Positions 9,689-18,308 of a stretch of 64,000 bases of DNA are shown here, piece by piece. The DNA lies in assembly GCF_039649665.1 (NCBI RefSeq), contig NZ_JBDJAW010000007.1, positions 1 through 64,000 on the forward strand, written 5' to 3'. The first letter of the stretch is position 1, and each line of letters opens with the position of its first letter. Source of the DNA: Microbispora sp. ZYX-F-249. Its GTDB lineage: Bacteria; Actinomycetota; Actinomycetes; Streptosporangiales; Streptosporangiaceae. The position numbers and the translations under genes were made by a program. The notes under the pieces were generated by a model. It had not been told where the DNA came from, searched no databases, and saw nothing but the letters and a program-made list of their open reading frames with translations.

Positions 9689-11698
9689 GTGGACACGACG
9701 CTGACCGACCCGCTCGTGGGGCAGTTGCTCGACGGGCGCTACCGCGTCGAGTCCCGGATCGCCCGGGGTGGCATGGCCTCCGTATACCTGGCTCTGGACG
9801 TCCGGCTCGACCGCACGGTGGCCGTCAAGGTGATGCACCGCTCGCTGGCCGAGGACCCGCAGTTCGTGCGGCGGTTCATCGGCGAGGCCAAGTCGGTGGC
9901 GAGCCTTTCTCACCCGAACATCGTGCAGGTCTTCGACCAGGGCACGGACGGGGCGAACGTCTACCTGTCGATGGAGTACGTCCCCGGCAGGACGCTGCGC
10001 GACGTGCTGCGCCGCCGCGGTCACCTGCCGGCGCGCGAGGCGCTGGAGATGGTCATCCCGGTGCTCGCCGCCCTTGGCGCGGCCCACCAGGCGGGGCTCA
10101 TCCACCGGGACGTCAAGCCGGAGAACGTGCTGCTCGCCGACGACGGCCGGGTGAAGGTCGTGGACTTCGGCCTGGCCCGCGCGATCGAGGCGACCAACCA
10201 GACCAAGACCGGCATGATGATCGGCACGATCGGCTACATGTCGCCCGAGCAGGTCACGACCGGCACCGCCGACGCCCGCAGCGACGTGTACGCCGCCGGG
10301 ATCATGCTGTTCGAGCTGCTCACCGGGCGGCAGCCGTACGCGGGCGAGACGCCGATGTCGATCGCCTACCGGCACGTGCACGAGACCGTCCCCGTGCCGT
10401 CCTCGATCGTGCCCGACGTGCCGCCGGCGATCGACGCGCTCGTCGCAGCGGCCACCGACAAGGACCCCGCGGCGCGCCCGGTGGACGCGACCGCCATGCT
10501 CGTCGCGGCCGTCGAGATCCACCGCACGCTCCCGCGGACGGGGCACACCGGCGCGCACGCCACCCCTCACGGCGCCCACGACAGCGGCGCCTTCACCGGC
10601 GCCCACAGCGGCGTACGGACGGGCGCGCACCGGACCCTCCCGCCGCCCGGCGGGGCCTCGCCGTTCGGCACGTCGCAGCACGGGCGCCCGGAGGCCGAGC
10701 CGCCGGTCGGGCAGACGATGATCCAGCCGCGGTCGGAGCTGCTGACCGGCGCCGGCGAGACGGGCCGGCGGCGGCGGGCCAGGGTCAGGCCCGTGTGGTT
10801 CCTCGCCGCGCTGGCCCTCGTCATGGTCGCGGGCGTCGCCTTCACCGGCTGGTGGTTCTCCCAGGGACGCTACACGACCGTGCCCGACCTGGTGAACCAG
10901 AACATCACGGTCGCCAGGCAGGAGGCTCAGAAGGCCGGCTTCGAGGTGCGGATCGGCAAGGCGAGGTTCGACGACAAGGTGCCGAAGGACATCGTCCTCG
11001 ACACCGAGCCCGGCGCGGGCGCCGAGGTGGTCAAGGGCGCCGTCCTCACCCTGATCCCGTCGGCCGGCCCGGAGACGATTCCCGTGCCGAAGGTCGAGGG
11101 CCTCAGCCTGGCCGACGCCCGGGCGAAGATCGCCGAGGTCGGGCTGACCCCCGGCCGGGTCAGCAAGAGCGCGAGCGACACCATCCCCCGCGACCAGGTC
11201 ATCCGCACCAACCCGCCGGTGGGCAAGCGCGTGAAGAAGCGCGGCGTGGTCAACTTCGTCGTCAGCGCGGGACTGCTGATGCCGGACGTCACGCAGATGA
11301 TGCGCGACCAGGCGGAGAAGATCCTGCGCGACAAGGGCTTCAACGTCCAGATCGACGAGACCACCGACGACGCCCCGCCGGGCACGGTGATCGCCCAGGA
11401 CCCGTCCGGCGGCGCCGAGGTGGTGGCCGGGGCGACCGTCCACCTGACGGCCTCGCGCGGCCCGGACCAGGGCTTCCGCTGGCCGTGGGAGACCGACCCC
11501 GCCGACCCCGGCCAGACTCCGCCCACCGTCGTCAACGTGCCCAACGTGATGTTCAAGTCCGTCCACGACGCGGTGAACGAGCTGAAGGCGGCCGGTTTCA
11601 AGGTCAACGTCCGCAAGGTGGTGGGCACCGACCGCGTGGTCGGTGAGAAGCCGCTCGGTCAGCAGCCGCCGGGCAGCACGATCACCATCTGGCACTGA
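9689..11698 (+). CDS. PASTA-domain Ser/Thr protein kinase (PknL/PknB type)
   Basis: This 669-residue membrane kinase has a Hanks-type domain at about residues 18-275: GRYRVESRIARGGMASVY loop, catalytic Lys47, HRDVKPEN at about 139, DFG, and an activation loop with TKTG before GTIGYMSPEQ. A Pro/His-rich linker leads to one membrane segment (about 367-390) and then four PASTA repeats that would sit outside and bind peptidoglycan or muropeptides. The gene position (metF, prenyl synthase, Rv2175c, kinase) points to the PknL lineage; M. tuberculosis PknL itself lacks PASTA repeats, so this is the longer form. A downstream hairpin ends the transcript. Confidence 0.93.
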   Translation: MDTTLTDPLVGQLLDGRYRVESRIARGGMASVYLALDVRLDRTVAVKVMHRSLAEDPQFVRRFIGEAKSVASLSHPNIVQVFDQGTDGANVYLSMEYVPGRTLRDVLRRRGHLPAREALEMVIPVLAALGAAHQAGLIHRDVKPENVLLADDGRVKVVDFGLARAIEATNQTKTGMMIGTIGYMSPEQVTTGTADARSDVYAAGIMLFELLTGRQPYAGETPMSIAYRHVHETVPVPSSIVPDVPPAIDALVAAATDKDPAARPVDATAMLVAAVEIHRTLPRTGHTGAHATPHGAHDSGAFTGAHSGVRTGAHRTLPPPGGASPFGTSQHGRPEAEPPVGQTMIQPRSELLTGAGETGRRRRARVRPVWFLAALALVMVAGVAFTGWWFSQGRYTTVPDLVNQNITVARQEAQKAGFEVRIGKARFDDKVPKDIVLDTEPGAGAEVVKGAVLTLIPSAGPETIPVPKVEGLSLADARAKIAEVGLTPGRVSKSASDTIPRDQVIRTNPPVGKRVKKRGVVNFVVSAGLLMPDVTQMMRDQAEKILRDKGFNVQIDETTDDAPPGTVIAQDPSGGAEVVAGATVHLTASRGPDQGFRWPWETDPADPGQTPPTVVNVPNVMFKSVHDAVNELKAAGFKVNVRKVVGTDRVVGEKPLGQQPPGSTITIWH

Positions 11699-11724
11699 CG
11701 CTTCCGCCCGACCGCCGGTCGCCC

Positions 11725-11745
11725 ACGGCCACCGCTCGTGGCCGT
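11725..11745 (+). terminator. Hairpin after the PASTA kinase gene
   Basis: An 8-bp stem, ACGGCCAC paired with GTGGCCGT around a CGCTC loop, starts 27 bases past the kinase stop. It has no T-run. It also lies beyond the end of the opposing purine cluster and could stop both. Confidence 0.5.
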
Positions 11746-11777
11746 CGGCACGCCACCCGGGCGGAGCCCGACAGCCG

Positions 11778-11983
11778 TCAGGCGGCGTCGGGGCCGGCGC
11801 CCCTGAGGATGTAGAGGTCGTCGCCGAACACCGCGCAGATCTGAATCCTCCCACCCAGCGCCTGCACATAACGGGCTATGGCCTCGACGGTGGACACCTC
11901 ATCACGCTCGATCTGGGAGACGCGGCTCTTGGTGACGCCCATCAGATCGGCGAGGCCGGCCGTCACGTCCGCCAGTCGAGCAG
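11778..11983 (-). pseudogene. Remnant of an Xre/HigA-type antitoxin-like regulator
   Basis: The last 60 or so residues read as the C-terminal part of an Xre helix-turn-helix protein: LADLMGVTKSRVSQIERDEV, then STVEAIARYVQALGGRI and a hydrophobic tail ICAVFGDDLYIL. Relatives are usually about 100 residues long. Here the similarity begins abruptly three bases after the allantoicase stop, the segment before the first helix is shortened, and no toxin gene is adjacent. The best available start is a GTG at 11966, with no ribosome binding site. A short functional protein is possible, but decay is more likely. Confidence 0.55.
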
Positions 11984-11986
11984 GGC

Positions 11987-12952
11987 TCAGGGGGTGAGGG
12001 TGCCGAGGAGGCGGAGGCGGGCGAGGCCGCCGTCGGGGTAGATGTCGAGCCGGGCGTGGGTGACCCTGCGGTCGCCGTCGAGGCGGAAGCGGTGGCGGGT
12101 GTCGGGCTGCAGGCGGGTCCTGGGCAGCAGCGGGAACCAGGCGTCCCCGTCCTCCGGCGGCGGCCGGTCCGCGTCCGCGCCCTTGAGGGACGCCCAGCCG
12201 GGGGCGTTGAAGATCAGGTTGGTCGTGTCGATCTCGGCGACGGCCACCCGGCCCGGCCCGGCGAGGGCGACCACGAGCCAGTCGTTGCCGCCGTCGCGGC
12301 GGCGCGCGGTCTCCCAGCCCTCGGACTGGTCGCGGGCCAGGCCGGGCGCGAGGACGTTGTTCGGCGAGGAGTAGAACTCGTCGGAGCAGGCCGTGACCAG
12401 GCCGCCGTTCTCCAGCGCGGCGAGGTCGACGGTGAGGCCCTCCAGGAACGCGCGGTCGGGCACGACCCGCCCGTGGACCCGCAGCCGCGCGACGCCGCCG
12501 TCGGGGAAGATGTTCAGCCGCACATGGGTGAAGCGGCGGGGATCGGTCACGGCGAACTCGTGGACCGCGTCGCCCTTCAGCGGGCTCTTCGGCACGATCT
12601 CCACCCAGCCGTCCAGCTCGTCCGGTGAGGGGTGCCCCTCGGCCGCGCACGCCTCGACCGACGCGTACGGCGGGTAGTTGCCGCGGAACCACGCGGTGTC
12701 CACCACCACGCCCCGGATGACTCCCGGCAGGCCGAGCCGGACGATCGCCCAGTCGTGGCCGGGTTCGCGCCGCCGCCGGGTCTCCCAGCCGTCGTAGACC
12801 TGGCCCTTGGCGCCGAAGGTGTGCGGCCGGAACTCGGCCGGTCCCGGCCTGATCAGGGCCTCCCGTTCGGCGAACGACTCGTCGCTGGCGGCCACGACCG
12901 ACCCGCCGTACGTGCGCAGGGCGAGGTCGGGCAGGCGGGTGAAACCGGTCAT
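11987..12952 (-). CDS. alc: Allantoicase
   Basis: Allantoicase splits allantoate into ureidoglycolate and urea. The 321-residue protein shows the internal duplication typical of the family: each half has a SDEFxxxxxNxL/ASDESFAERE-type opening, a GWETxRRR..G.DWxxV block (residues 55 and 205 regions) and a THVRLNIFPDGGVARLRVHG or HARLDIYPDGGLARLRLLG block near its end. Its ATG overlaps the end of allantoinase by four bases, so the two are coupled. It is the last intact gene of the purine cluster. Confidence 0.93.
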   Translation of the reverse strand: MTGFTRLPDLALRTYGGSVVAASDESFAEREALIRPGPAEFRPHTFGAKGQVYDGWETRRRREPGHDWAIVRLGLPGVIRGVVVDTAWFRGNYPPYASVEACAAEGHPSPDELDGWVEIVPKSPLKGDAVHEFAVTDPRRFTHVRLNIFPDGGVARLRVHGRVVPDRAFLEGLTVDLAALENGGLVTACSDEFYSSPNNVLAPGLARDQSEGWETARRRDGGNDWLVVALAGPGRVAVAEIDTTNLIFNAPGWASLKGADADRPPPEDGDAWFPLLPRTRLQPDTRHRFRLDGDRRVTHARLDIYPDGGLARLRLLGTLTP

Positions 12953-14262
12953 CGTGCTCCTCGGGTCAGCAGCCGGCCGCGCGGGGCGGCGAAGTCGACG
13001 GGCACGCCGCGCAGCCAGGTGGTGCGCACCACGCCCGCGAGCCGCGCGCCGTGGTAGGGGGACACCGGGTTGCGGTGGTGGAGCGCCGTCACGTCGACGG
13101 TGAACTCCGCGCCGGGGTCGAAGGCGACCAGGTCGGCGTCATTGCCCACGCGGATCGCCCCCTTGCGCGGCAGACCGGCCAGGCGGGCCGGCCCCCCGGC
13201 CATCCAGCGCGCCACGTCGGCCAGGCCGTGCCCCCGGACGCGGGCCGCGGTCCACACGGCGGGCAGGCCGACCTGGAGCGAGGAGATCCCGCCCCAGGCC
13301 GCGGCGAAGTCGGGCACCTTGAGGTCGGGCGTCGACGGGGAGTGGTCGGAGACGATCCCCATGAGCACCCCCTCGGCGAGCGCCCGCCACAGCGCGTCGC
13401 GGTTGGCGGCCTCCCGGATCGGCGGGCAGCACTTGTAGGCGGGCCCGGTGACCTGCTCCGCCGCCAGGGTCAGGTAGTGGGGGCAGGTCTCGGCGGTGAC
13501 GCGCACCCCCGCCGCCTGGGCCGCGCGCAGCGGCTCGACGCAGGCGGCGGCCGACACGTGCACGATGTGCGCCCGCGCGCCGGTCTCCGCCGCGAGGGCG
13601 ATCACCTGCTCGACGGCCCCGCGCTCGGCCTCCTGCGGGCGCGAGATGAGGAAGTCGTCGTACGCCGGGCCGCGGGGGTCGGACAGCAGGCCGGGGTCCT
13701 CGGCGTGCGCGATCAGCAGGCCGTCGAAGGCCGCCACCTCGGCCAGCGCGGCCCGCAGCCCTTCGCGGTCGAGCGCCGGGAACTCCTCCACCCCGGACGG
13801 CGACAGGAAGCATTTGACGCCGGCCACGCCGGCCTCGTGCAGGGGCCGCAGGTCGGCGAGGTTGCCGGGGATCGCACCACCCCAGAAGGCGACGTCCACG
13901 TGGCACCGCCCCTCGGCGGCCTTCCGCTTGACCTCCAGCGCCGCCACGTCCACGGTCGGGGGCAGCGAGTTGAGCGGCATGTCCACGATGGTGGTCACGC
14001 CCCCGGCCGCCGCCGCTTTGGTGGCGGTCGCGAAGCCCTCCCAGTGGGTGCGGCCGGGCTCGTTGACGTGCACGTGGGAGTCGACCAGCCCGGGCAGCAG
14101 CGGCAGCTCGCCGAGGTCGGCGGACTCCTCCGCCGCCGGCGGCTCGTCGTAGGGGCACAGGGCGGCGATCACACCGCCGCGTACGGCGACCGCGAGCGGG
14201 CGCTCCCCCTCCGGGGTCACGGTCCGCCGGGACCTCACCACCAGGTCGTACGGTTGCCCCAC
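12949..14262 (-). CDS. allB: Allantoinase
   Basis: Allantoinase opens the hydantoin ring of allantoin to allantoate. The 437-residue amidohydrolase has the metal-binding DSHVHVNEPG motif near residue 61, the carboxylated-lysine motif GVKCFLSP near 148, LIAHAED, and IVHVSAA, with a final SDHSPS aspartate site near residue 313. The order and spacing are those of the cyclic amidohydrolase family. It sits 10 bases after glycerate kinase and overlaps allantoicase, consistent with one operon. Confidence 0.94.
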   Translation of the reverse strand: MGQPYDLVVRSRRTVTPEGERPLAVAVRGGVIAALCPYDEPPAAEESADLGELPLLPGLVDSHVHVNEPGRTHWEGFATATKAAAAGGVTTIVDMPLNSLPPTVDVAALEVKRKAAEGRCHVDVAFWGGAIPGNLADLRPLHEAGVAGVKCFLSPSGVEEFPALDREGLRAALAEVAAFDGLLIAHAEDPGLLSDPRGPAYDDFLISRPQEAERGAVEQVIALAAETGARAHIVHVSAAACVEPLRAAQAAGVRVTAETCPHYLTLAAEQVTGPAYKCCPPIREAANRDALWRALAEGVLMGIVSDHSPSTPDLKVPDFAAAWGGISSLQVGLPAVWTAARVRGHGLADVARWMAGGPARLAGLPRKGAIRVGNDADLVAFDPGAEFTVDVTALHHRNPVSPYHGARLAGVVRTTWLRGVPVDFAAPRGRLLTRGAR

Positions 14263-14272
14263 GCGCCACTCC

Positions 14273-15442
14273 TCATGTCGTGAGATGCCGGGCGGCGATG
14301 CGCGCCGCGAGCTTCTCCAGCAGCGGCCCGGCCTCGGCCATGCAGCGGCTCGCGTCGGGCTCGATGTCGGTCAGCGCGTACGCCGCCTCGATGCCGGCCG
14401 CCCGCAACTCGTCGTCGCCCACCGACCGCCGGCCGCAGACCGCGACGACCGGTACGCCGTGCTTGGCCGCGGCCGCCGCGACGCCCACCGGGGCCTTGCC
14501 GCGCAGCGTCTGCTCGTCGATGGAGCCCTCGCCGGTGACGACCAGCCGGGCGCCCTCGGCGTGCCGGTCGAACTCCACGAGGTCCAGCAGGTAGCCGATG
14601 CCCGGCCGGATCTCGGCGTCGAGGAACGTCAGCGCGCCGAAGCCCACTCCGCCCGCGGCCCCGGCCCCCGGTCGCCCGGCCACGCCCATCGCGCGGACCA
14701 CGCCGTCGTGCTCGGCGGCGCCGGCGAGGCCGTGGGTGTGCGCGGCCACGGCCGCCAGCCGGGCCAGCCCGGCCTCCAGCACGGCCACGTCCCGCGGGCT
14801 CGCCCCCTTCTGCGGGCCGTACACCGCCGCCGCGCCGTACGGCCCGAGCAGCGGGTTGTCGACGTCGCTCGCGACGATCACCTCGAACCCGCGCAGGCGG
14901 CCGGAGGCGTCGATCGCGTGCAGGTCGCGCAGCGCGGCGCCGCCCGGCGGCAGGTCGTTCCCGGCCGCGTCGAGCAGCCGTACGCCGAGGGCCTGGGCCA
15001 TCCCCGCGCCGCCGTCGGTGCAGGCGCTGCCGCCGAGGCCGAGCACCACGCGGGTCGCGCCATGGCGTACGGCGTGGGCGACGAGCTCACCGGTGCCGCG
15101 GCTGGTGGCGGTCAGCGGCGCAGGGTCCGCCGGTAGCCTGCGCAGGCCGGACGCCTCGGCCAGTTCGATCACGGCGACCCGTGCGCCGGGCTCGTCGCGT
15201 ACGGCGTAGCTCGCGGTGACCGGCCGGCCGACGGGCCCGGTCACCTCCGTCTCCACCCGGGTGAAGCCGCTCGCCACGACCGCGTCGACGGTGCCGTCGC
15301 CCCCGTCGGCCACCGGGAGCTCGACGACGGGCACGTCACTCGATCCCGGAGAACGCAGACCGGCGGCCACGCGCGCGGCCACCTCGGGCGCGGTGAGCGA
15401 CCCGCGAAACTTGTCCGCCGCGATGACGACGTGCTCTGTCAT
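14273..15442 (-). CDS. Glycerate kinase
   Basis: The enzyme phosphorylates D-glycerate, the end product when glyoxylate from ureidoglycolate is routed through tartronate semialdehyde. The 389-residue protein belongs to the GlxK/GarK family: DKFRGSLTAPEVA at residue 11, VADGGDGTVDA near 46, GLGGSACTDGGAGMAQALG near 129, ASDVDNPLLGPYGAA, and the TGEGSIDEQT block near 294. It lies between the deaminase and allantoinase genes on the same strand. Glyoxylate carboligase and tartronate semialdehyde reductase genes are not in the window. Confidence 0.92.
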   Translation of the reverse strand: MTEHVVIAADKFRGSLTAPEVAARVAAGLRSPGSSDVPVVELPVADGGDGTVDAVVASGFTRVETEVTGPVGRPVTASYAVRDEPGARVAVIELAEASGLRRLPADPAPLTATSRGTGELVAHAVRHGATRVVLGLGGSACTDGGAGMAQALGVRLLDAAGNDLPPGGAALRDLHAIDASGRLRGFEVIVASDVDNPLLGPYGAAAVYGPQKGASPRDVAVLEAGLARLAAVAAHTHGLAGAAEHDGVVRAMGVAGRPGAGAAGGVGFGALTFLDAEIRPGIGYLLDLVEFDRHAEGARLVVTGEGSIDEQTLRGKAPVGVAAAAAKHGVPVVAVCGRRSVGDDELRAAGIEAAYALTDIEPDASRCMAEAGPLLEKLAARIAARHLTT

Positions 15443-15472
15443 ACCCTGCTCCCTCGATCCGTCCGGGATGTC

Positions 15473-16840
15473 TCAGACATGATCTCCGGTGGTCAGGCGA
15501 CGATGGGCACCGGCCCCGGCCCGTGCGGCCTCCTCGCCGGAGACCGTGCGCAGTTCGCCGCCCTCGACGACGGTCCGGCCGCCCACCAGCAGCCGTTCCA
15601 GCGGCGGCGTGGCGCCGTACGCGAACGCCACGACGGGATCGTCGATCGCGGCGTGGAAGCCGCCGAGCCGCCACAGGGCGACGTCGGCGAGCTTGCCGGG
15701 CTCCAGCGAGCCGATCTCGTCCTCCCGGCCGAGGCAGCGGGCGCCGCCGAGCGTGGCCATCTCCAGAGCCTGGCGAGCGGTCAGCGCGCGCGGGCCGTAC
15801 CGGGCCCGCTGCGTGAGGACGGCCATGCGGATCTCCCCGGCGAGCGGGGTCATCTCACTGGAGGCCGCGCCGTCGACGCCCAGCCCGACCGGCGCGCCCG
15901 CCGCGAGCAGATCGGCGACCCGGGCGATGCCCGCGCCGAGACGGCCGTTCGACGACGGGCAGTGGGCCGTGCCCGTGCCGGTCTCGGCGAAGCGCCGCAC
16001 GTCCTTGTCGGTCAGGTGCACGCAGTGGGCCAGCCACACGTCGGGGCCCAGCCAGCCGAGGTCGTCGAGGTACTCGACGGGCAGCACGCCGAACTGTTCC
16101 CTGCAGTGCTCGTCCTCGTCGGCCGTCTCCGCCACGTGCGTGTGCAGCCGTACGCCGTGGGAGCGGGCGAGGTCCGCCGAAAGGGTCATGAGCTCGCCGC
16201 TGACCGAGAACGGCGAGCAGGGGGCGACCGCGACGCGCAGCATCGACCCGAACGACGGATCATGATATTTCCGGATCGCGTCGTCGGTGGCCCGGAGGAT
16301 CTCGTCGAGGTCCTCCACGACCTCGTCCGGCGGCAGGCCGCCGCGCGAGGCGCCCCGGTCCATCGACCCCCGGCAGGGGTGGAAGCGCAGCCCGACCCGG
16401 CGCGCGGCCTCGATCTCCGCCTCGAACAGGTCGCCCCTGCCCTTGGGGAAGACGTAGTGGTGGTCGGTGGAGGTCGTGCAGCCCGACAGGGCCAGCCAGG
16501 CCAGGCCCGCCGTCGCGGCGCCCGCCACCACCTCGGCGTCCATCCGGGCCCACAGCCGGTAGCTCGCCACCAGCCACTCGAACAGCGTCCCGTCCGGCGT
16601 CACCCCCTGCGACGCCCATTGGTAGAGGTGGTGGTGGGTGTTGACCAGGCCGGGGGTGGCCAGGCAGCCGGAGCCGTCGACGCGTTCGGCCCCCTCGGGG
16701 ACGACCGCCGCCCGGCCGGGGCCGACCGCCGTGATCAGGCCGTCCTCCACGACGACGTGGCCGGACGGGATCTCCTGTCCGACGACCGGGACGACGTGGG
16801 CGTTCTCGATGACCACTCGTCGCGGTGCGAGATCACGCAA
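15473..16840 (-). CDS. 8-oxoguanine deaminase-like amidohydrolase
   Basis: The 455-residue protein is a subtype of the guanine deaminase / AtzB-like amidohydrolases. It has the metal site NTHHHLYQW near residue 69, LHTHVAET near 232, AHCVHLT near 271, and a GVDGAASSEM aspartate motif near 321. Within purine catabolic clusters of actinomycetes this subtype is usually 8-oxoguanine deaminase, which yields urate directly; that assignment here rests on resemblance and context. A guanine or pterin substrate cannot be excluded. A 98-base gap separates it from the upstream iron-sulfur subunit gene. Confidence 0.8.
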   Translation of the reverse strand: MRDLAPRRVVIENAHVVPVVGQEIPSGHVVVEDGLITAVGPGRAAVVPEGAERVDGSGCLATPGLVNTHHHLYQWASQGVTPDGTLFEWLVASYRLWARMDAEVVAGAATAGLAWLALSGCTTSTDHHYVFPKGRGDLFEAEIEAARRVGLRFHPCRGSMDRGASRGGLPPDEVVEDLDEILRATDDAIRKYHDPSFGSMLRVAVAPCSPFSVSGELMTLSADLARSHGVRLHTHVAETADEDEHCREQFGVLPVEYLDDLGWLGPDVWLAHCVHLTDKDVRRFAETGTGTAHCPSSNGRLGAGIARVADLLAAGAPVGLGVDGAASSEMTPLAGEIRMAVLTQRARYGPRALTARQALEMATLGGARCLGREDEIGSLEPGKLADVALWRLGGFHAAIDDPVVAFAYGATPPLERLLVGGRTVVEGGELRTVSGEEAARAGAGAHRRLTTGDHV

Positions 16841-16938
16841 TGGAGACTCCCAGGTCAGAGGGTGCGGGCACGATTTTCTGCATGATCACGGAGGGTTCCG
16901 GCGCAGGTCACGGGGGATGCGTGCGACAAACTACAAGA

Positions 16939-17448
16939 TCACGGCGTGGGCTGGTGGTGGCGGCGGGCGGCGGCGAGGCGGACGGCGTCGAGGATCTTCT
17001 CGTATCCGGTGCAGCGGCACAGGTTGCCGGCCAGAGCCTCCCGGATGTCGGCGTCCGGCGGCACCCCCTCCGCGTCCGCGAGCAGCGCGTGAGCCTGGAC
17101 GACGAGACCGGGGGTGCAGAACCCGCACTGCACGGCCCCGGCGTCCACGAACGCGCGCTGCACCTCGTGCAACCCGCCGCCGGCTTCACCGTCCGGCCCG
17201 TCCCCGGAGCTTGCCAGGCCCTCGACCGTCACCACCTCGCGCCCCTCCGCCTGCCCGGCGGCGACCAGGCAGGCGCACACCGGCGTACGGTCGAGATAGA
17301 CGGTGCAGGAGCCGCATTCGCCCTGCTCGCAGGCGTTCTTGGCGCCCGGCAGGCCGAGCCGCTCACGCAGGACGTACAGCAGGCTCTCGCCCTCCCACAC
17401 GTCGTCGGCCGTCATCGGGCGGCCGTTCACAATCACGTTCACCCTCAT
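16939..17448 (-). CDS. Xanthine dehydrogenase-type 2Fe-2S subunit
   Basis: This 169-residue electron-transfer subunit has two [2Fe-2S] domains. The plant-ferredoxin-type cluster motif is CEQGECGSC, with a fourth cysteine in CAC, near residues 40-63; the second cluster uses CGFCTPG and CRCTGY near residues 110-146. It should pair with an FAD subunit and a molybdopterin subunit in hypoxanthine/xanthine oxidation to urate. The ATG at 17448 overlaps the stop of the FAD subunit gene by four bases. No molybdopterin subunit gene follows. Confidence 0.92.
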   Translation of the reverse strand: MRVNVIVNGRPMTADDVWEGESLLYVLRERLGLPGAKNACEQGECGSCTVYLDRTPVCACLVAAGQAEGREVVTVEGLASSGDGPDGEAGGGLHEVQRAFVDAGAVQCGFCTPGLVVQAHALLADAEGVPPDADIREALAGNLCRCTGYEKILDAVRLAAARRHHQPTP

Positions 17449-18305
17449 CGCGCGCTCCCCCTGAAGTCGTCCCAGGCCCAGCCCAGCGCGCGGCGCGCCA
17501 TCACGGCGAGCGCGTGAGCGCGGTAGGCGGCGCGGCCCCGCACGTCGTCGATCGGCGCGGCGGCGGCGGCCACGAGCTCGCCGAACCGGCGGGCCACGCC
17601 GGGGCCGAGCGGGCCGCGGCCGTCCCAGTCCAGCGCGCCGGACGCGAAGTCCTCGGCGTCCCGGGCGCGGCGCGGGGTCGGCGCGGCCGAGCCGATGCCG
17701 GTGCCCACCCGCCGCTCCCCCGGCTCCAGGACGGTCGCGAACGAGCACACCGCGATCACCATGGCGTTCCTGGTGCCGATCTTGGAGAAGTACTGCGGGC
17801 CGGTGGCGGCCGGGACGCGCACGGCGCGGATCAGCTCGTCGGGTGCGAGCGCGTTGCGCTTCACGCCGGTGTAGAACTCGCCTATCGGGATCAGCCGGGC
17901 GCCGCGCACCGACTCGGCCTCCACGACCGCGCCGCTGGCCAGCAGCGGCGGGTGGCTGTCGCCGGCGGGCGAGGCCGCGCCGAGGTTGCCCGCGACCGTG
18001 CCCCTGTTGCGGATCTGCGGCGACCCGACCGTACGGGACGCCTGGGCCAGCGCGGGCAGAACGCCCCCGAGCTCGGCGATCAGCCGGGAGTAGGTCACGC
18101 CCGCGCCCACGCGGATCTCGACGCCCTCCCGCGACCACTCCCGGAGCTCGGGGATCGGCGTGAGGTCGAGCAGGGCGGCCGGGCGGCCCTTGTCGAGATT
18201 GATCTCCACCATGACGTCGGTGCCGCCCTGGATCGGCGTGGCCTCGGGCCGCCCGGCCTTCAGCGCCAGGGCCTCCGCCCAGGTCCGCGGTCGCAGGAAG
18301 TCCAT
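17445..18305 (-). CDS. Xanthine dehydrogenase-type FAD-binding subunit
   Basis: The 286-residue protein is of the CoxM/XdhB family and carries FAD between the iron-sulfur and molybdenum subunits. It has the PIQGGTDVMVEINL FAD-binding loop near residue 24 and the TVAGNLGAASPAGDS motif near 106, with a CO-dehydrogenase-type C-terminal domain. It starts three bases after the uricase gene and overlaps the 2Fe-2S gene, so the three are cotranscribed. Order and spacing point to a purine hydroxylase role. Confidence 0.9.
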   Translation of the reverse strand: MDFLRPRTWAEALALKAGRPEATPIQGGTDVMVEINLDKGRPAALLDLTPIPELREWSREGVEIRVGAGVTYSRLIAELGGVLPALAQASRTVGSPQIRNRGTVAGNLGAASPAGDSHPPLLASGAVVEAESVRGARLIPIGEFYTGVKRNALAPDELIRAVRVPAATGPQYFSKIGTRNAMVIAVCSFATVLEPGERRVGTGIGSAAPTPRRARDAEDFASGALDWDGRGPLGPGVARRFGELVAAAAAPIDDVRGRAAYRAHALAVMARRALGWAWDDFRGSAR

Positions 18306-18308
18306 CGG

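Noticed and set aside
12942..12965. Possible separate start or promoter between allantoinase and allantoicase
   Set aside because: The genes overlap by four bases (ATGA), so translational coupling explains the arrangement.
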